Positions 1 to 8,266 are shown, counted from the stretch's first letter. The stretch is DNA of 37,370 nt from AP-16 sp036395835 (GCA_036395835.1 DASWCW010000260.1:1-37370); one strand, 5' to 3'. Notes: generated by a model not told the origin, from the letters alone. Made by a program: numbers and translations.

Positions 1-100
1 TGCCGGGCGGGCAGCCGTCGACGACGCAGCCGATCGCCGGCCCGTGGCTCTCGCCGAAGGTCGTGACGCGGAACAGATGGCCGAACGTGTTGAACGACAT
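1..100 (-). CDS. aroC: Chorismate synthase, N-terminal fragment (runs off the window)
   Basis: The first 33 codons are visible, reading inward from the ATG whose complement is at 98-100. The peptide starts MSFNTFGHLFRVTTFGESHG and continues to GCVVDGCPPG. This is the conserved opening of chorismate synthase, including the FGESHG segment whose His is part of the FMN/EPSP active site. The enzyme performs the last step of the shikimate pathway, converting EPSP to chorismate in the cytoplasm with reduced FMN. It is the last gene of a minus-strand run fabI, phosphatase, aroC, 129 bp beyond the phosphatase stop. Only the N-terminus is present, so nothing can be said about its completeness. Confidence 0.93.
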   Translation of the reverse strand, partial: MSFNTFGHLFRVTTFGESHGPAIGCVVDGCPPG

Positions 101-229
101 GGCGGTTGCGCCTCGCCCGTGTCGTAGCTTGCGGCACTGCCGGGGTCAAATAGCCGCTGTAGGCATGGTTGCCATTTGCCATTTCCTGAAGAGCGGAAGT
201 GAACTCTCAGTGAGTCGGCGGCTTCCCGC

Positions 230-862
230 TCAAATCACCGCGCGCGCCTGTGCGGGAGCCGGCGCGGAAAGCACCTGTACGTTTCCCGGCGCAAGCAGAT
301 AAACCACGCCCTGGTCGACGCTCAGGCGCGGCGCGCTTTCCGGCGGCTCGATGCCGAGGTGGACCAGGAGCGCGCGCATCGTGCCGCCATGCGCGGCGAC
401 GACGCTGTCGCGGCGCAACGCTTCGTACCATTCGCCCGCGCGGACCGACAGTTGCTGATAGCTCTCTCCGTTGGGCGGCACGAACGCCCATTTGTCGCGC
501 TCGCGCGCGGCAAGCCGCTCCGGGTCGCGCATCGCAACTTCGGCGAGCGTGAGCCCCTCCCAATCGCCGAAACTCATCTCGGCAAGCCGCGGGTCGATCC
601 CATACGCCGTCGGCGACAGCCCGAGCGGCTCGCGCATTCCCTCCATGGTTTCCCGCGCGCGCAGGAGCGGGCTTGCGACATAGTCGAACGTGGCGGGATT
701 TCGGCCGTCGCGGGCGAAGCGGTCGTGCAGGATCTCTCCGCAGCGAACCGCCTGCTTCTTTCCGCGCGCATTGAGCGAGGTGTCGCAACGGCCCTGCAGC
801 CGCCCGGCCAGGTTCCAATCGGTCTCGCCGTGGCGGACGTAATAGAGCAGGGGCTTGGACAT
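230..862 (-). CDS. Histidine phosphatase family protein (phosphoglycerate mutase-like)
   Basis: A 210-residue cytoplasmic protein starting MSKPLLYYVRHGETDWN. RHGE is the phosphohistidine motif of the histidine phosphatase superfamily, and the later AAHGGTMRALLVHLG segment carries the second catalytic His. The length suits the small PhoE/GpmB-like branch. The substrate cannot be told from sequence, so it should not be taken as a glycolytic mutase. The frame stays open 24 codons upstream, but the stretch before MSKP is not family-like and includes untranslated DNA, so the start is set at 862. It lies between fabI and aroC on the same strand. The 287 bp gap to fabI holds a palindromic repeat, so strict co-transcription is uncertain. 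Confidence 0.88.
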   Translation of the reverse strand: MSKPLLYYVRHGETDWNLAGRLQGRCDTSLNARGKKQAVRCGEILHDRFARDGRNPATFDYVASPLLRARETMEGMREPLGLSPTAYGIDPRLAEMSFGDWEGLTLAEVAMRDPERLAARERDKWAFVPPNGESYQQLSVRAGEWYEALRRDSVVAAHGGTMRALLVHLGIEPPESAPRLSVDQGVVYLLAPGNVQVLSAPAPAQARAVI

Positions 863-942
863 GACCGGAGGCGCGCCGCTAGAGCAAGTTGCGGTGAAAC
901 TCAATCGCGACAACACGGGTTGCCTGAGCCGCAAACGCGCTT

Positions 943-1090
943 TCCCTCGCCCCTTGTGGGAGAGGGTGCCGAGCTGCCGAAGGCAGCGAGGCGGGTGAGG
1001 GGTTGTGGATTTTCCTCGGAATTTGCAAGCTACCCCTCACCCGGCGCCTCACTTCGTTCGGCGCCACCCTCTCCCGCAAGGGGAGAGGGG
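943..1090. repeat. Long intergenic inverted repeat (palindromic element)
   Basis: The left part (about 943-1012) and right part (about 1030-1090) are largely reverse complements. CCCTTGTGGGAGAGGGTG on the left answers CACCCTCTCCCGCAAGGG on the right, and GGGTGAGGGGTT answers TACCCCTCACCC. Each arm has its own small hairpin (CTGCCGAAGGCAG on the left, GGCGCC...GGCGCC on the right). This resembles the dispersed intergenic palindromes common in Hyphomicrobiales genomes. No coding sense was seen. It could form a strong RNA hairpin between fabI and the phosphatase and so affect transcript processing or attenuation. Confidence 0.8.
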
Positions 1091-1149
1091 ACGCGAGTAT
1101 GCGGGTCGGACAAACCGTATCGTAGCGATTCGGTTAGATCGGAAATGCG

Positions 1150-1968
1150 CTAATCCTGGACGGCGCTGATGTCGGGCGCCTCGGGATGCTTCATGCCGAC
1201 GATGTGGTAACCGGCGTCGACGTGATGGATCTCGCCGGTGACGGCGCGGGACATGTCGGAGAGCAGATAGACCGCCGTCTCGCCGACTTCGTCGATCGAC
1301 ACCGTGCGCCGCAACGGCGAATTGAGCTCGTTCCATTTCAGGATGTAGCGGAAGTCGCCGATGCCGGAGGCGGCCAGCGTCCTGATCGGGCCCGCCGAAA
1401 TCGCGTTGACGCGAATGTTGCTCGCGCCGAGGTCGGCGGCGAGATAGCGCACCGAAGCCTCCAGCGCCGCCTTGGCGACGCCCATGACGTTGTAATGCGG
1501 GATCCATTTCTCGGCGCCGTAATAGGTCAGCGTGAGCATCGAGCCGCCGCTTCGCATCAGCTTCTCGGCGCGCCGTGCGATCGCCGTGAAGGAATAACAG
1601 CTGATCTGCAGGGTCTTGTTGAAATTGTCGGGCGACGTATCGATGTAGCGTCCGTCGAGCTCGCCCTTGTCGGAGAAGGCGATCGCGTGCACGAGGAAAT
1701 CGAGCGAGCCCCAGGCCTCGGCAAGCGCCGCGAAGACGCGGTCGAGAGAGGCCTCCTCGGTGACGTCGCAATGGCCGGCGACGAGCCCGCCGACCTCGGC
1801 CGCGAGCGGCTCGACGCGCTTCTTGAGCGCCTCGCCCTGGTAGGTGAAAGCCAGCTCCGCGCCGTGCGCCCGCGCCGCCTTGGCGATGCCCCAGGCGAGC
1901 GACCGGTTGTTGGCGACGCCCAGGATCAATCCGCGCTTGCCCCGCAGCAGACCGCCGGCTTCGACCAT
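1150..1968 (-). CDS. fabI: Enoyl-[acyl-carrier-protein] reductase (NADH), FabI
   Basis: A 272-residue SDR-fold enzyme that catalyses the last reduction of the fatty acid elongation cycle (trans-2-enoyl-ACP to acyl-ACP) in the cytoplasm. The N-terminus reads GKRGLILGVANNRSLAWGIA, the FabI form of the dinucleotide-binding loop. The active site is visible as a Tyr-(x6)-Lys pair in the segment HYNVMGVAKAALEASVRYLA, preceded by LTYYGAEKW. The ending GEIHHVDAGYHIVGM is also FabI-typical. The start MVEAGGLLRGKRG at 1968 was chosen because upstream residues in the open frame are arginine-rich and not family-like. It is the first gene of the minus-strand run toward aroC. Confidence 0.95.
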   Translation of the reverse strand: MVEAGGLLRGKRGLILGVANNRSLAWGIAKAARAHGAELAFTYQGEALKKRVEPLAAEVGGLVAGHCDVTEEASLDRVFAALAEAWGSLDFLVHAIAFSDKGELDGRYIDTSPDNFNKTLQISCYSFTAIARRAEKLMRSGGSMLTLTYYGAEKWIPHYNVMGVAKAALEASVRYLAADLGASNIRVNAISAGPIRTLAASGIGDFRYILKWNELNSPLRRTVSIDEVGETAVYLLSDMSRAVTGEIHHVDAGYHIVGMKHPEAPDISAVQD

Positions 1969-2289
1969 GACGCGCCTCGCGCAGCGATGCCGGGATGGCG
2001 ATCGCGCCGGATCCGGCTCGACGAATGCCATCCTGCCGCTTACATGGAACGCAGAATCTCCGCGGTTCCTGCATCGAACGCGGAGTCTGCGGGTCGGCCT
2101 CCTATGGCACAGCGTTCCCGGCCCTTCAAGCACGGCCGGCCCAGCCTGCCGGCCGCGGGAATACCGGGAATCCTCGGGTGTTCTTCACCATGCAGCGATG
2201 GCGCCGCGCCGAGGGTCCTGCGAGCGGATCCTCGGCTGGGCCGCTGCCTGGTCGTCGCGACGATGCCGCGCGGGTCGAGGAGAGGCGGA

Positions 2290-2781
2290 TTGAGCGCGTT
2301 CGCGAAGGATCTCGAGGCGACGATCCCTGCGCTGCGCCGCTACGCGCGCGCGCTCACCCGCGATGCGGAGATCGCCGACGACCTCGTCCAGGATACGTTG
2401 GTGCGGGCGCTGCGCTCGCAGCATTTGTTTCATGGAGGCGACGTGCGCAGCTGGCTCTATACCATTCTGACCAACCTCAACCGCAACCGGCTGCGCTCGC
2501 TGGCGCGGCGGCCCGCGCTTTCGCCGCTGGGCGACGCCGACGCGCCGCAGATGGCGGGTCCCGAGGCCGGCGGACGCGACATCGAGCGGGCGCTCGCGGC
2601 GCTCGTCGAGGACCAGCGCTCCGCGCTGCTCCTCGTCGTGCTGGAGGGGTTGAGCTATCGCGAAGTGGCCGAAGTGCAAGGCGTGCCGATCGGCACGGTG
2701 ATGTCGCGCCTCGCACGCGCGCGTGCGCAGATCAAATCCTATCTCGACGGGGAGCGCCCCGCGCTCCGCCGCGTGAAATGA
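2290..2781 (+). CDS. ECF-type RNA polymerase sigma factor
   Basis: A 163-residue sigma-70 family protein of the extracytoplasmic function group. Region 2 is seen as LRRYARALTRDAEIADDLVQDTLVRAL followed by RSWLYTILTNLNRNRLR. Region 4 is seen as LSYREVAEVQGVPIGTVMSRLARARAQI. A TTG start at 2290 is preferred because AGGAGAGG sits 4-5 bases upstream; an in-frame ATG at 2263 without a good ribosome site would add nine residues. The downstream gene starts 14 bp after the stop and encodes a membrane anti-sigma factor, so the two form a sigma/anti-sigma pair. The inducing signal cannot be read from sequence. It is distinct from the two EcfG-type sigma factors near 24 kb. Confidence 0.9.
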   Translation: MSAFAKDLEATIPALRRYARALTRDAEIADDLVQDTLVRALRSQHLFHGGDVRSWLYTILTNLNRNRLRSLARRPALSPLGDADAPQMAGPEAGGRDIERALAALVEDQRSALLLVVLEGLSYREVAEVQGVPIGTVMSRLARARAQIKSYLDGERPALRRVK

Positions 2782-2794
2782 ATGAGGACCAATG

Positions 2795-3580
2795 ATGGAT
2801 CGTGAATCGCCCGTCACCGAAGAGGAGCTCCATGCCTATATCGACGGCAAGCTGCCGGCGGATCGGCAGGCGGCGGTGGAGGCCTGGCTCGCCGCGCATC
2901 CGGAGCATGCCGCCCTCGTGAACGCCTGGCGGGCGCAAGCCGAGCTGATCAAGGCGCGCTACGGCGGCATCGCGCTCGAGCCGGTTCCCGCGCGGCTCGA
3001 CCTCGCGCGCCTACGCCGTCTCGAGCGCCGCTGGACGCGGTCGGCCGTGGCCGCGGCGATCGCCGCGTTTCTCATCGGCGGTCTATTGGGCTGGTTCGGA
3101 CACGACGCGGTCGAGGGCGGAGCCGTGCTCGGCAAGACGCTGACCACGGACGCCATCGACGCGCACAAGCTTTATGTCGTCGAAGTTCGGCATCCGGTCG
3201 AGGTGCCGGGTGCGGAGTCCGCGCACTTGGTGCAATGGCTCTCGAAGCGGCTCGGCTACGATCTGCGCGCGCCCGATCTCGGCGCGATCGGGCTCAAGCT
3301 GGTCGGCGGCCGGTTGCTGCCGGGACCGAGCGGAGCCGCCGGATTCCTGATGTACGAGGGCTCCTCGGGCGAGCGCTTCACGCTCTACTGCGCGCGCTGG
3401 GATGCGCCGGAGACTGCGCTGCGCTACCGCGACGCCGGCCAGATCGCGGCGTTCTACTGGGTCGACGACAACAAGGCCTATGTGATGAGCGGGCCGGCTG
3501 ACCGCGACCGGCTGCGCAAGATCGCGCAATTGGCCTACGACCAGCTCGAAAACCGGGGTACGGGCAAAGGCCGCAGCTGA
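2795..3580 (+). CDS. Anti-sigma factor, single-pass membrane protein
   Basis: A 261-residue protein with the layout of a zinc-free RsiW/FecR-like anti-sigma factor. The acidic N-terminus EEELHAYIDGKLPADRQAAVEAWLAAHPEHAALV (residues about 9-42) matches the sigma-binding helix bundle. One membrane segment lies at about residues 83-102 (AVAAAIAAFLIGGLLGWF), followed by a periplasmic domain of about 150 residues without a recognised catalytic motif. There are two adjacent ATG codons, 2792 and 2795. The second has the better distance (6 bases) from GAGGA at 2784-2788. It follows the ECF sigma gene by 13 bases, so translation is probably coupled and this protein should hold that sigma factor at the membrane. 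Confidence 0.87.
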   Translation: MDRESPVTEEELHAYIDGKLPADRQAAVEAWLAAHPEHAALVNAWRAQAELIKARYGGIALEPVPARLDLARLRRLERRWTRSAVAAAIAAFLIGGLLGWFGHDAVEGGAVLGKTLTTDAIDAHKLYVVEVRHPVEVPGAESAHLVQWLSKRLGYDLRAPDLGAIGLKLVGGRLLPGPSGAAGFLMYEGSSGERFTLYCARWDAPETALRYRDAGQIAAFYWVDDNKAYVMSGPADRDRLRKIAQLAYDQLENRGTGKGRS

Positions 3581-3800
3581 CCGGAGACGGACAGCTGCCG
3601 CGCCCGGGCTGGTCCGGGTCGTCGCCGCTATCGATGCCGGTGACGATCCATTCCGGGCACTAAAGTTACAGCGTCTTGTATTTGCAATCGAAAGGTGTTC
3701 CGTTTGTAAAATGGAATGAGGCAAGCCTCTGGTTTTCCTCGCGAGTTTTATGAACGAAGCGCCGCGAAAGAGGGTGGGCCGGCCATACGGTCTCGGTCTC

Positions 3801-4781
3801 TCACCGCATTGCCTTGCGCGGATCGTAGGGTTTGGTCTCGCGCCAACGCCGCATCATCTCCTCGAGCTCGGGATCGCTCTTCTCGGGAAGCACGATCCGC
3901 GTGGTGACGAAGAGATCGCCGCGGCCGCCTCGGATCGGCAGGCCCTTGCCCTTGAGCCGGAAGGTCCGGCCGGCGTTGATGCCCGGCGGGATCGCCAGTT
4001 CCACGGTGCCGTCGAGGGTGGGAACGCGAGCCTTGGTTCCCAAGACCGCCTCGTAGAGCGTGATGGGAAGATCGAGACGCAGGTTCGCGCCCTCGGTCTT
4101 GAACAGCGGATGCGGGGCGATCGTGACGCTGATCAAGGCGTCGCCGGCGGGCCCGCCATGCCCAGGCAAGCCCTGGCCTTTCAGTCGGATCTGCCGGCCG
4201 TCGATCAATCCGGCCGGGATCCTGACGTCGACGTCCTTGCCAGTCGGCAGCCGCATGCGCTTGGTGGCGCCGCTCGCGGCCTCCTCGAGCGTGATCGTCA
4301 ACGCGGCCGCAATATCCTGGCCGCGCTGGAGCGCGTCGAAATCCTCCACCTCGACGCCGGCTGACCGCCATCGCCCCGAACCGGCGGCGGTGCTCCCGAA
4401 CATATCGCCGAGAATATCTTCGAACCGGCCGAACCCGCCGCCGCGGCCCGTCGAGCGGCGAAACCCCTCGGGCCCCCAGGTGAACGTCTCGAAATGGCCT
4501 TCGCGCCCGAACCCGCCCGGCCCGCGCCCGGCTCCGGCGGGTTCGAAACCGTGGAACCGCGGCTTGCCTTCGGCATCGATCTCGCCGCGGTCGAACGCCT
4601 TGCGCTTCTTCTCGTCGCCCAGCAGCTCGTAGGCGGAGTTGAGCTCGGCAAACTTTGCGGCCGCTTTCGCGTCCTTGTTGGCGTCGGGATGCAGCTTTTT
4701 CGCCAGCCGCCGGAAGGCTCGCTTGATGTCCTCCGAACTCGCCGACTTTTGCACCCCCAGGACCTCATAGGGGTCGCGCAT
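3801..4781 (-). CDS. J-domain co-chaperone (DnaJ C-terminal domain, CbpA-like)
   Basis: A 326-residue DnaJ-class protein. The J domain occupies residues about 1-66, starts MRDPYEVLGVQKSASSEDIK and carries HPD at residues 31-33, the motif that stimulates DnaK ATPase. A Gly/Phe-rich linker (about 85-125) follows. Two beta-sandwich substrate-binding domains follow, with signatures VRIPAGLIDGRQIRLKGQG and LAIPPGINAGRTFRLKGKG. The four CxxCxGxG zinc repeats of true DnaJ are absent, so it belongs to the CbpA/type II group. It ends about 220 bp from the anti-sigma gene (convergent) and is read away from the RT0821-type gene on the same strand. Role: delivery of unfolded or nucleoid-associated clients to DnaK. 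Confidence 0.92.
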   Translation of the reverse strand: MRDPYEVLGVQKSASSEDIKRAFRRLAKKLHPDANKDAKAAAKFAELNSAYELLGDEKKRKAFDRGEIDAEGKPRFHGFEPAGAGRGPGGFGREGHFETFTWGPEGFRRSTGRGGGFGRFEDILGDMFGSTAAGSGRWRSAGVEVEDFDALQRGQDIAAALTITLEEAASGATKRMRLPTGKDVDVRIPAGLIDGRQIRLKGQGLPGHGGPAGDALISVTIAPHPLFKTEGANLRLDLPITLYEAVLGTKARVPTLDGTVELAIPPGINAGRTFRLKGKGLPIRGGRGDLFVTTRIVLPEKSDPELEEMMRRWRETKPYDPRKAMR

Positions 4782-4923
4782 CCAATTCTCTCCGATTTTC
4801 CGAGAATGCGAGGCTTCAGCCCCCGTTCGGCTTCAATGTGGGGGCGATTCGCGGGCGCCGCAACATGATGCGCCCAGCGTCGATCCGCTGCGCCGCTCGA
4901 CGAGCGGCGCTACCGACCCGTGC

Positions 4924-5436
4924 TCAGGAACGCTTCCAGGGTCGCAGGTTGCGGACGTCCCATTTGCCGTCCTGCATGCGGCACGCTTCCCCCTGGAGCC
5001 ACAACTCGTTCGCCTCGTGCACATAGCTCACGAGAAAGTCCCGGCAGGGAACGCCATCTTGATTAGAAGTCGATGGCAGCGGCGTGACGGTCCCGCGCGC
5101 TCCCGTCCCGGGATTTTCCCATGGCACGCTCACGTCCTTGCCGCCCCGGGTCAGGGCCTCGGAGGCGGCCGCCCTGGCGAACGCCAGGTCGCCCTCCGAG
5201 GGCAGTCCGGCCGCTTGCGCCTTGCCGGGGTCCGTCCGCGCGCCGGGAGGCGTGGTGGCCGTATAGCCGGGATTCTCCGCTTCCTTGTCCTTGAACAGGG
5301 ATCCGAGCTTGTAGCTGCAGTCCCCGGCCGCCAGCCCCAGTGCGAGAGCCAACGCGAAGCTGGTCCCTCGCGCGGATCGATGCCATAGGCTCGGCCTTCG
5401 ACTATAACGAGGCTCGAGCAACGCTCGTGCGGTCAC
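4924..5436 (-). CDS. RT0821/Lpp0805-type envelope protein
   Basis: A 170-residue exported protein. A basic N-terminus leads to a hydrophobic stretch (ALALALGLAAGDCS, residues about 27-40). The Cys has Asp before it, so it is not a clean lipobox. The C-terminal block CRDFLVSYVHEANELWLQGEACRMQDGKWDVRNLRPW is the conserved core of the RT0821/Lpp0805 surface-protein family, with two Cys that could pair. Function is unknown in this family. Its start lies only about 27 bp from the divergent pdxH start, so the two genes must have overlapping promoter regions, or the true start of one is further inside. The neighbourhood dnaJ-like, RT0821-like, pdxH is recurrent in related genomes, as far as I recall. 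Confidence 0.75.
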   Translation of the reverse strand: MTARALLEPRYSRRPSLWHRSARGTSFALALALGLAAGDCSYKLGSLFKDKEAENPGYTATTPPGARTDPGKAQAAGLPSEGDLAFARAAASEALTRGGKDVSVPWENPGTGARGTVTPLPSTSNQDGVPCRDFLVSYVHEANELWLQGEACRMQDGKWDVRNLRPWKRS

Positions 5437-5463
5437 GGGCCGGCCCCAGGGATGCTCCGCGGA

Positions 5464-6099
5464 ATGTCGCAGACGATAGAACGCCCGGCTTGGTTAACGT
5501 CCGGTGATTTCATGGCCGCGGACGATCCGTTCGCCCTGCTCGCGGCCTGGCTCGAGGAGGCGACGCAGTCGGAGCCCGCGGACCCCAACGCGATGGCGGT
5601 GGCGAGCGTCGACGCCGACGGGCTTCCCAATGTTCGGATGGTGCTGCTCAAGGGTTTCGACCACCGTGGCTTGGTTTTCTATACCAACACTGACAGCCAA
5701 AAAGGGCGGGAACTCGACTCCAATCGCAAGGCCGCGCTGGTTTTCTACTGGAAGTCCCTGGCGCGCCAGGTGCGTCTGCGCGGCGCGGCCGAGAGGGTCG
5801 AGGATGCGGAAGCCGACGCCTATTTCGCGACCCGGCCGCGGTTGGCCCAGATCGGCGCCTGGGCGAGCAAGCAGTCCGCCCCGCTCGAGAGCCGCCACGC
5901 ATTCGAAAAGGCGGTGGCGCTCTACACCGCCAAGTTCAACATCGGCGTCATTCCCCGCCCTCCCAATTGGACCGGCTTTCGCGTCGTGCCGCTTGTCATC
6001 GAGTTCTGGTGCGAGCGGCCGTTCCGGCTTCACGATCGCCTGGAATTCCGTCGGAGCGGACCGGCCGCGCCGTGGAGCAAGGCATTGCTCTATCCCTGA
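5464..6099 (+). CDS. pdxH: Pyridoxamine 5'-phosphate oxidase
   Basis: A 211-residue flavoenzyme that oxidises pyridoxine or pyridoxamine 5'-phosphate to pyridoxal phosphate using FMN and O2. Family blocks are visible in order: DPNAMAVASVDADGLPNVRMVLLKGFD, FYTNTDSQKGRELDSN, AALVFYWKSLARQVRLRG and the C-terminal EFWCERPFRLHDRLEFRR. The last block carries the Arg-His-Asp residues that hold PLP. Start 5464 (MSQTIERPAWLTSGDF) matches relatives; an ATG four codons earlier at 5452 is possible but lacks correctly spaced ribosome-site sequence. PLP made here is needed by the class III aminotransferase at 8.3-9.6 kb, although that link is only metabolic. Confidence 0.94.
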   Translation: MSQTIERPAWLTSGDFMAADDPFALLAAWLEEATQSEPADPNAMAVASVDADGLPNVRMVLLKGFDHRGLVFYTNTDSQKGRELDSNRKAALVFYWKSLARQVRLRGAAERVEDAEADAYFATRPRLAQIGAWASKQSAPLESRHAFEKAVALYTAKFNIGVIPRPPNWTGFRVVPLVIEFWCERPFRLHDRLEFRRSGPAAPWSKALLYP

Positions 6100-6127
6100 A
6101 GATACTGCGGCACCATATGAGACCCGC

Positions 6128-6868
6128 ATGCCGAACACACCCCGCCGCACCTTGCTGTTGACCGGCGCGAGCCGCGGCATCGGCCACGCGACGGTGAAGC
6201 GATTCTCCAGCGCCGGCTGGCGGGTCATCACCTGCTCGCGCCACCCATTCCCGGAGGAATGCCCCTGGGAAGCCGGTCCCGAGGATCACATCCAGGTCGA
6301 TCTGGCGAATCCGGACAGCACCACGGTCGCCATCGCCGAGATCAAGCGTCGGCTCGAGCACGGTCAACTGCATGCGCTGGTCAACAATGCCGCCATCTCG
6401 CCCAAGGCCGATGGCAGCTCTCGCCTGGGCTCGATCGATACGACGCTGGAGGTATGGAACCAGGTATTCCGGGTGAATTTCTTCGCGCCGATCATGCTCG
6501 CACGAGGCCTGATCGAGGAGCTCAAGGCGAGCAAGGGATCGGTCGTCAACGTGACTTCGATCGCCGGCTCGCGGGTGCATCCGTTCGCGGGTGCCGCCTA
6601 TGCCACCTCGAAGGCGGCGCTCGCTGCCTTGACCCGTGAGATGGCATACGACTTCGGCGCGCAGGGGATCCGCGTCAATGCCATCGCGCCCGGCGAGATC
6701 GACACCGCGATCCTGTCCCCCGGGACCGAGAAGATCGTCGCGCAAATTCCCCTGCATCGGCTCGGCACGCCGGATGAGGTCGCGAAGATCATTTACGTGC
6801 TGTGCACGGAGACTTCGTCGTACCTGAACGGGGCCGAGATTCACATCAATGGCGGCCAACACGTCTGA
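6128..6868 (+). CDS. SDR family NAD(P)-dependent oxidoreductase
   Basis: A 246-residue short-chain dehydrogenase/reductase. The cofactor loop is TGASRGIG near the N-terminus and the NNAA motif is HALVNNAAIS. The catalytic set is Ser in NVTSIAG and Tyr-x3-Lys in AAYATSKAALAAL. The C-terminus LNGAEIHINGGQHV is typical of classical SDRs. The substrate is not predictable. It starts 28 bp after pdxH and is probably co-transcribed with it. An overlapping ATG at 6117 is out of frame. It differs from fabI (1150-1968) in using a YxxxK rather than Y-x6-K active site. Confidence 0.9.
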   Translation: MPNTPRRTLLLTGASRGIGHATVKRFSSAGWRVITCSRHPFPEECPWEAGPEDHIQVDLANPDSTTVAIAEIKRRLEHGQLHALVNNAAISPKADGSSRLGSIDTTLEVWNQVFRVNFFAPIMLARGLIEELKASKGSVVNVTSIAGSRVHPFAGAAYATSKAALAALTREMAYDFGAQGIRVNAIAPGEIDTAILSPGTEKIVAQIPLHRLGTPDEVAKIIYVLCTETSSYLNGAEIHINGGQHV

Positions 6869-7001
6869 TCCGCGGGCCACGCCGAATACGGGCAGGATCA
6901 CGCCAGGAAAATCGCGCCGCGGGCCTGGTGGGCAGCGGATGCCTGATGGAACTGAGGTGTGATGCCCCCAGCTGACAGCGCCGTGGATTGCGCCCGCCCG
7001 C

Positions 7002-7187
7002 CTACGAGGTCTCTTGCTCGGCGATCTTGGGCTGCGCGCCGGGATCCGGTACGGCCGGAGCGTAGGCTGGGTTTCGGGCGTCGCCCTGGTAGCGGACTGC
7101 TGCGGCAACGGCCGAGATGCCGATTTCCCCATAACGCGCGCCGAGGTCGGTCGGGTCATGGCGGGGCGTCGGACGTTCTTTGCTCAT
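7002..7187 (-). CDS. Small protein of unknown function (61 aa)
   Basis: Starts MSKERPTPRHDPTDLGARYG and continues EIGISAVAAAVRYQGDARN, ending in a Pro/Ala-rich tail. The start at 7187 has an excellent ribosome site (GGAGGAAAGCC before ATG), which is the main reason to believe the gene; the longer open frame from 7277 has none. I do not recognise a domain. There are no membrane segments, and the middle could form one short amphipathic helix. It stands alone between the SDR gene and the L,D-transpeptidase, on the opposite strand to both. Confidence 0.6.
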   Translation of the reverse strand: MSKERPTPRHDPTDLGARYGEIGISAVAAAVRYQGDARNPAYAPAVPDPGAQPKIAEQETS

Positions 7188-7552
7188 GGCTTTCCTCCGG
7201 TTGTGCTTGGGCCCCTGACTGTCCGCGGGCTTGGTGCGTGGCGACTGGGGCGGAAATGGGCACGAAAAAAGCCGCATTCTGGGATTTTTCTGTGTGCTTC
7301 AGTGGTGACGTTTCGGTGCCCTTCGGGACGCCGACGAAATGATAGGAAACGTAAGCTAAAGCGTTCTTTACCTCCGCTATGTCAGGCTGCTACGTGCGCG
7401 AATGACTGCCGGGAGTGCGGCATTCTTGCAACAGTTCTGGACGCGATGCGGAAGAAGTCCCGGGGGATCTGGCATGGCGACCTCATTTCAGTTAACAAAA
7501 CCCACCGAAAGGTCGTCGCCTTGATCTCGGTCAAAGGGGGACACGGAAAACC
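7188..7552. other. Intergenic region between the small protein and the L,D-transpeptidase gene
   Basis: 365 bases of lower GC than the neighbours, with no supported gene. It should hold divergent promoters. GGAAACGTAAGC at about 7344-7355 is followed by CGTT after only about 10-11 bases, too close for an EcfG promoter. Just before the transpeptidase start is a G-run, GGGGGAC at 7536-7542, that acts as its ribosome site and is complementary to GUCCCCC in the loops of the sRNAs described below. Confidence 0.5.
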
Positions 7553-8245
7553 ATGATGGGGCGTGGGGTTGGGGTTGTTTTCGTTCTCCTGGGCTTGATC
7601 GGCTTGGGGCTCGGCGGATGTGTGGAATCGACGCTGGCTCCGGCCTCGGATGCCAATTTGAAGCCGAGGGACCGGCAATTGCTGGCCAATGCGCCCTATG
7701 CACAGGCGGCGATTCCCGAAACCTATCAGCGGCATTTCGTCGGCTATCACCGCAAGGAAGCCCCCGGCACGGTCGTCATCGATAGCGACAATCGGTTCCT
7801 CTATTATGTGCTGCCGCAAGGCAAGGCGATCCGCTACGGCGTTACCGTAGGCGAGGAGGCGCTCGCATGGTCGGGCGTGGCCAAGATCGGCCGCATGGAG
7901 GAATGGCCGTCGTGGACGCCCACTGCCCAGATCAAGCACCGCCTCGCCAATATTCCGGATTTTGTCAGCCCCGGCCCGCACAACCCGATGGGGGCGCGCG
8001 CGTTGTATCTTTACGAAGGCGGCAGGGACACGCTCTACCGGATCCACGGCACGAATCAGCCGGAATATATCGGCCATGCCATCTCGTCGGGCTGCATCCG
8101 CATGACCAACGAGGACGTGATCGATCTCTACAATCGGGTGAAGGTCGGTGCGCCGGTGGTCGTGCTCGCGCCGGGGCACGGAGATTCCCCGCTCGCACCC
8201 GGCGATAGCCCGCGCGTCGCCTACCACGACAGCCCCAACAGCTGA
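7553..8245 (+). CDS. L,D-transpeptidase (YkuD domain), predicted lipoprotein
   Basis: A 230-residue exported enzyme. The N-terminal hydrophobic segment ends in a lipobox-like LGLGGC with Cys at residue 23. The YkuD catalytic block reads HGTNQPEYIGHAISSGCIRM, with the nucleophilic Cys in SGCIRM and the conserved His upstream. Such enzymes form 3-3 crosslinks in peptidoglycan or attach outer-membrane proteins to it. The context VIDSDNRFLYYVLPQGKAIRYGVTVG is the usual start of the fold. Two adjacent ATGs (7553 and 7556) are possible starts. The leader carries AAAGGGGGACAC, an unusually G-rich ribosome site. It is convergent with the aminotransferase, 21 bp away. Confidence 0.92.
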   Translation: MMGRGVGVVFVLLGLIGLGLGGCVESTLAPASDANLKPRDRQLLANAPYAQAAIPETYQRHFVGYHRKEAPGTVVIDSDNRFLYYVLPQGKAIRYGVTVGEEALAWSGVAKIGRMEEWPSWTPTAQIKHRLANIPDFVSPGPHNPMGARALYLYEGGRDTLYRIHGTNQPEYIGHAISSGCIRMTNEDVIDLYNRVKVGAPVVVLAPGHGDSPLAPGDSPRVAYHDSPNS

Positions 8246-8266
8246 GCTCGGACCCGCAGCGCTCGT

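Noticed and set aside
4928..4955. GGAAC followed by GGTT on the plus strand inside the RT0821-type gene
   Set aside because: The spacing is 15, the location is inside a minus-strand coding region, and there is no plus-strand gene directly downstream.
7265..7292. A-run and T-run flanking GCCGCATTCTGGGA as a terminator
   Set aside because: The arms pair poorly apart from the A/T runs, so no stable stem is formed.
7340..7370. GGAAAC...CGTT before the L,D-transpeptidase gene as an EcfG promoter
   Set aside because: The two elements are only about 10-11 bases apart, too close for any sigma factor of this class.
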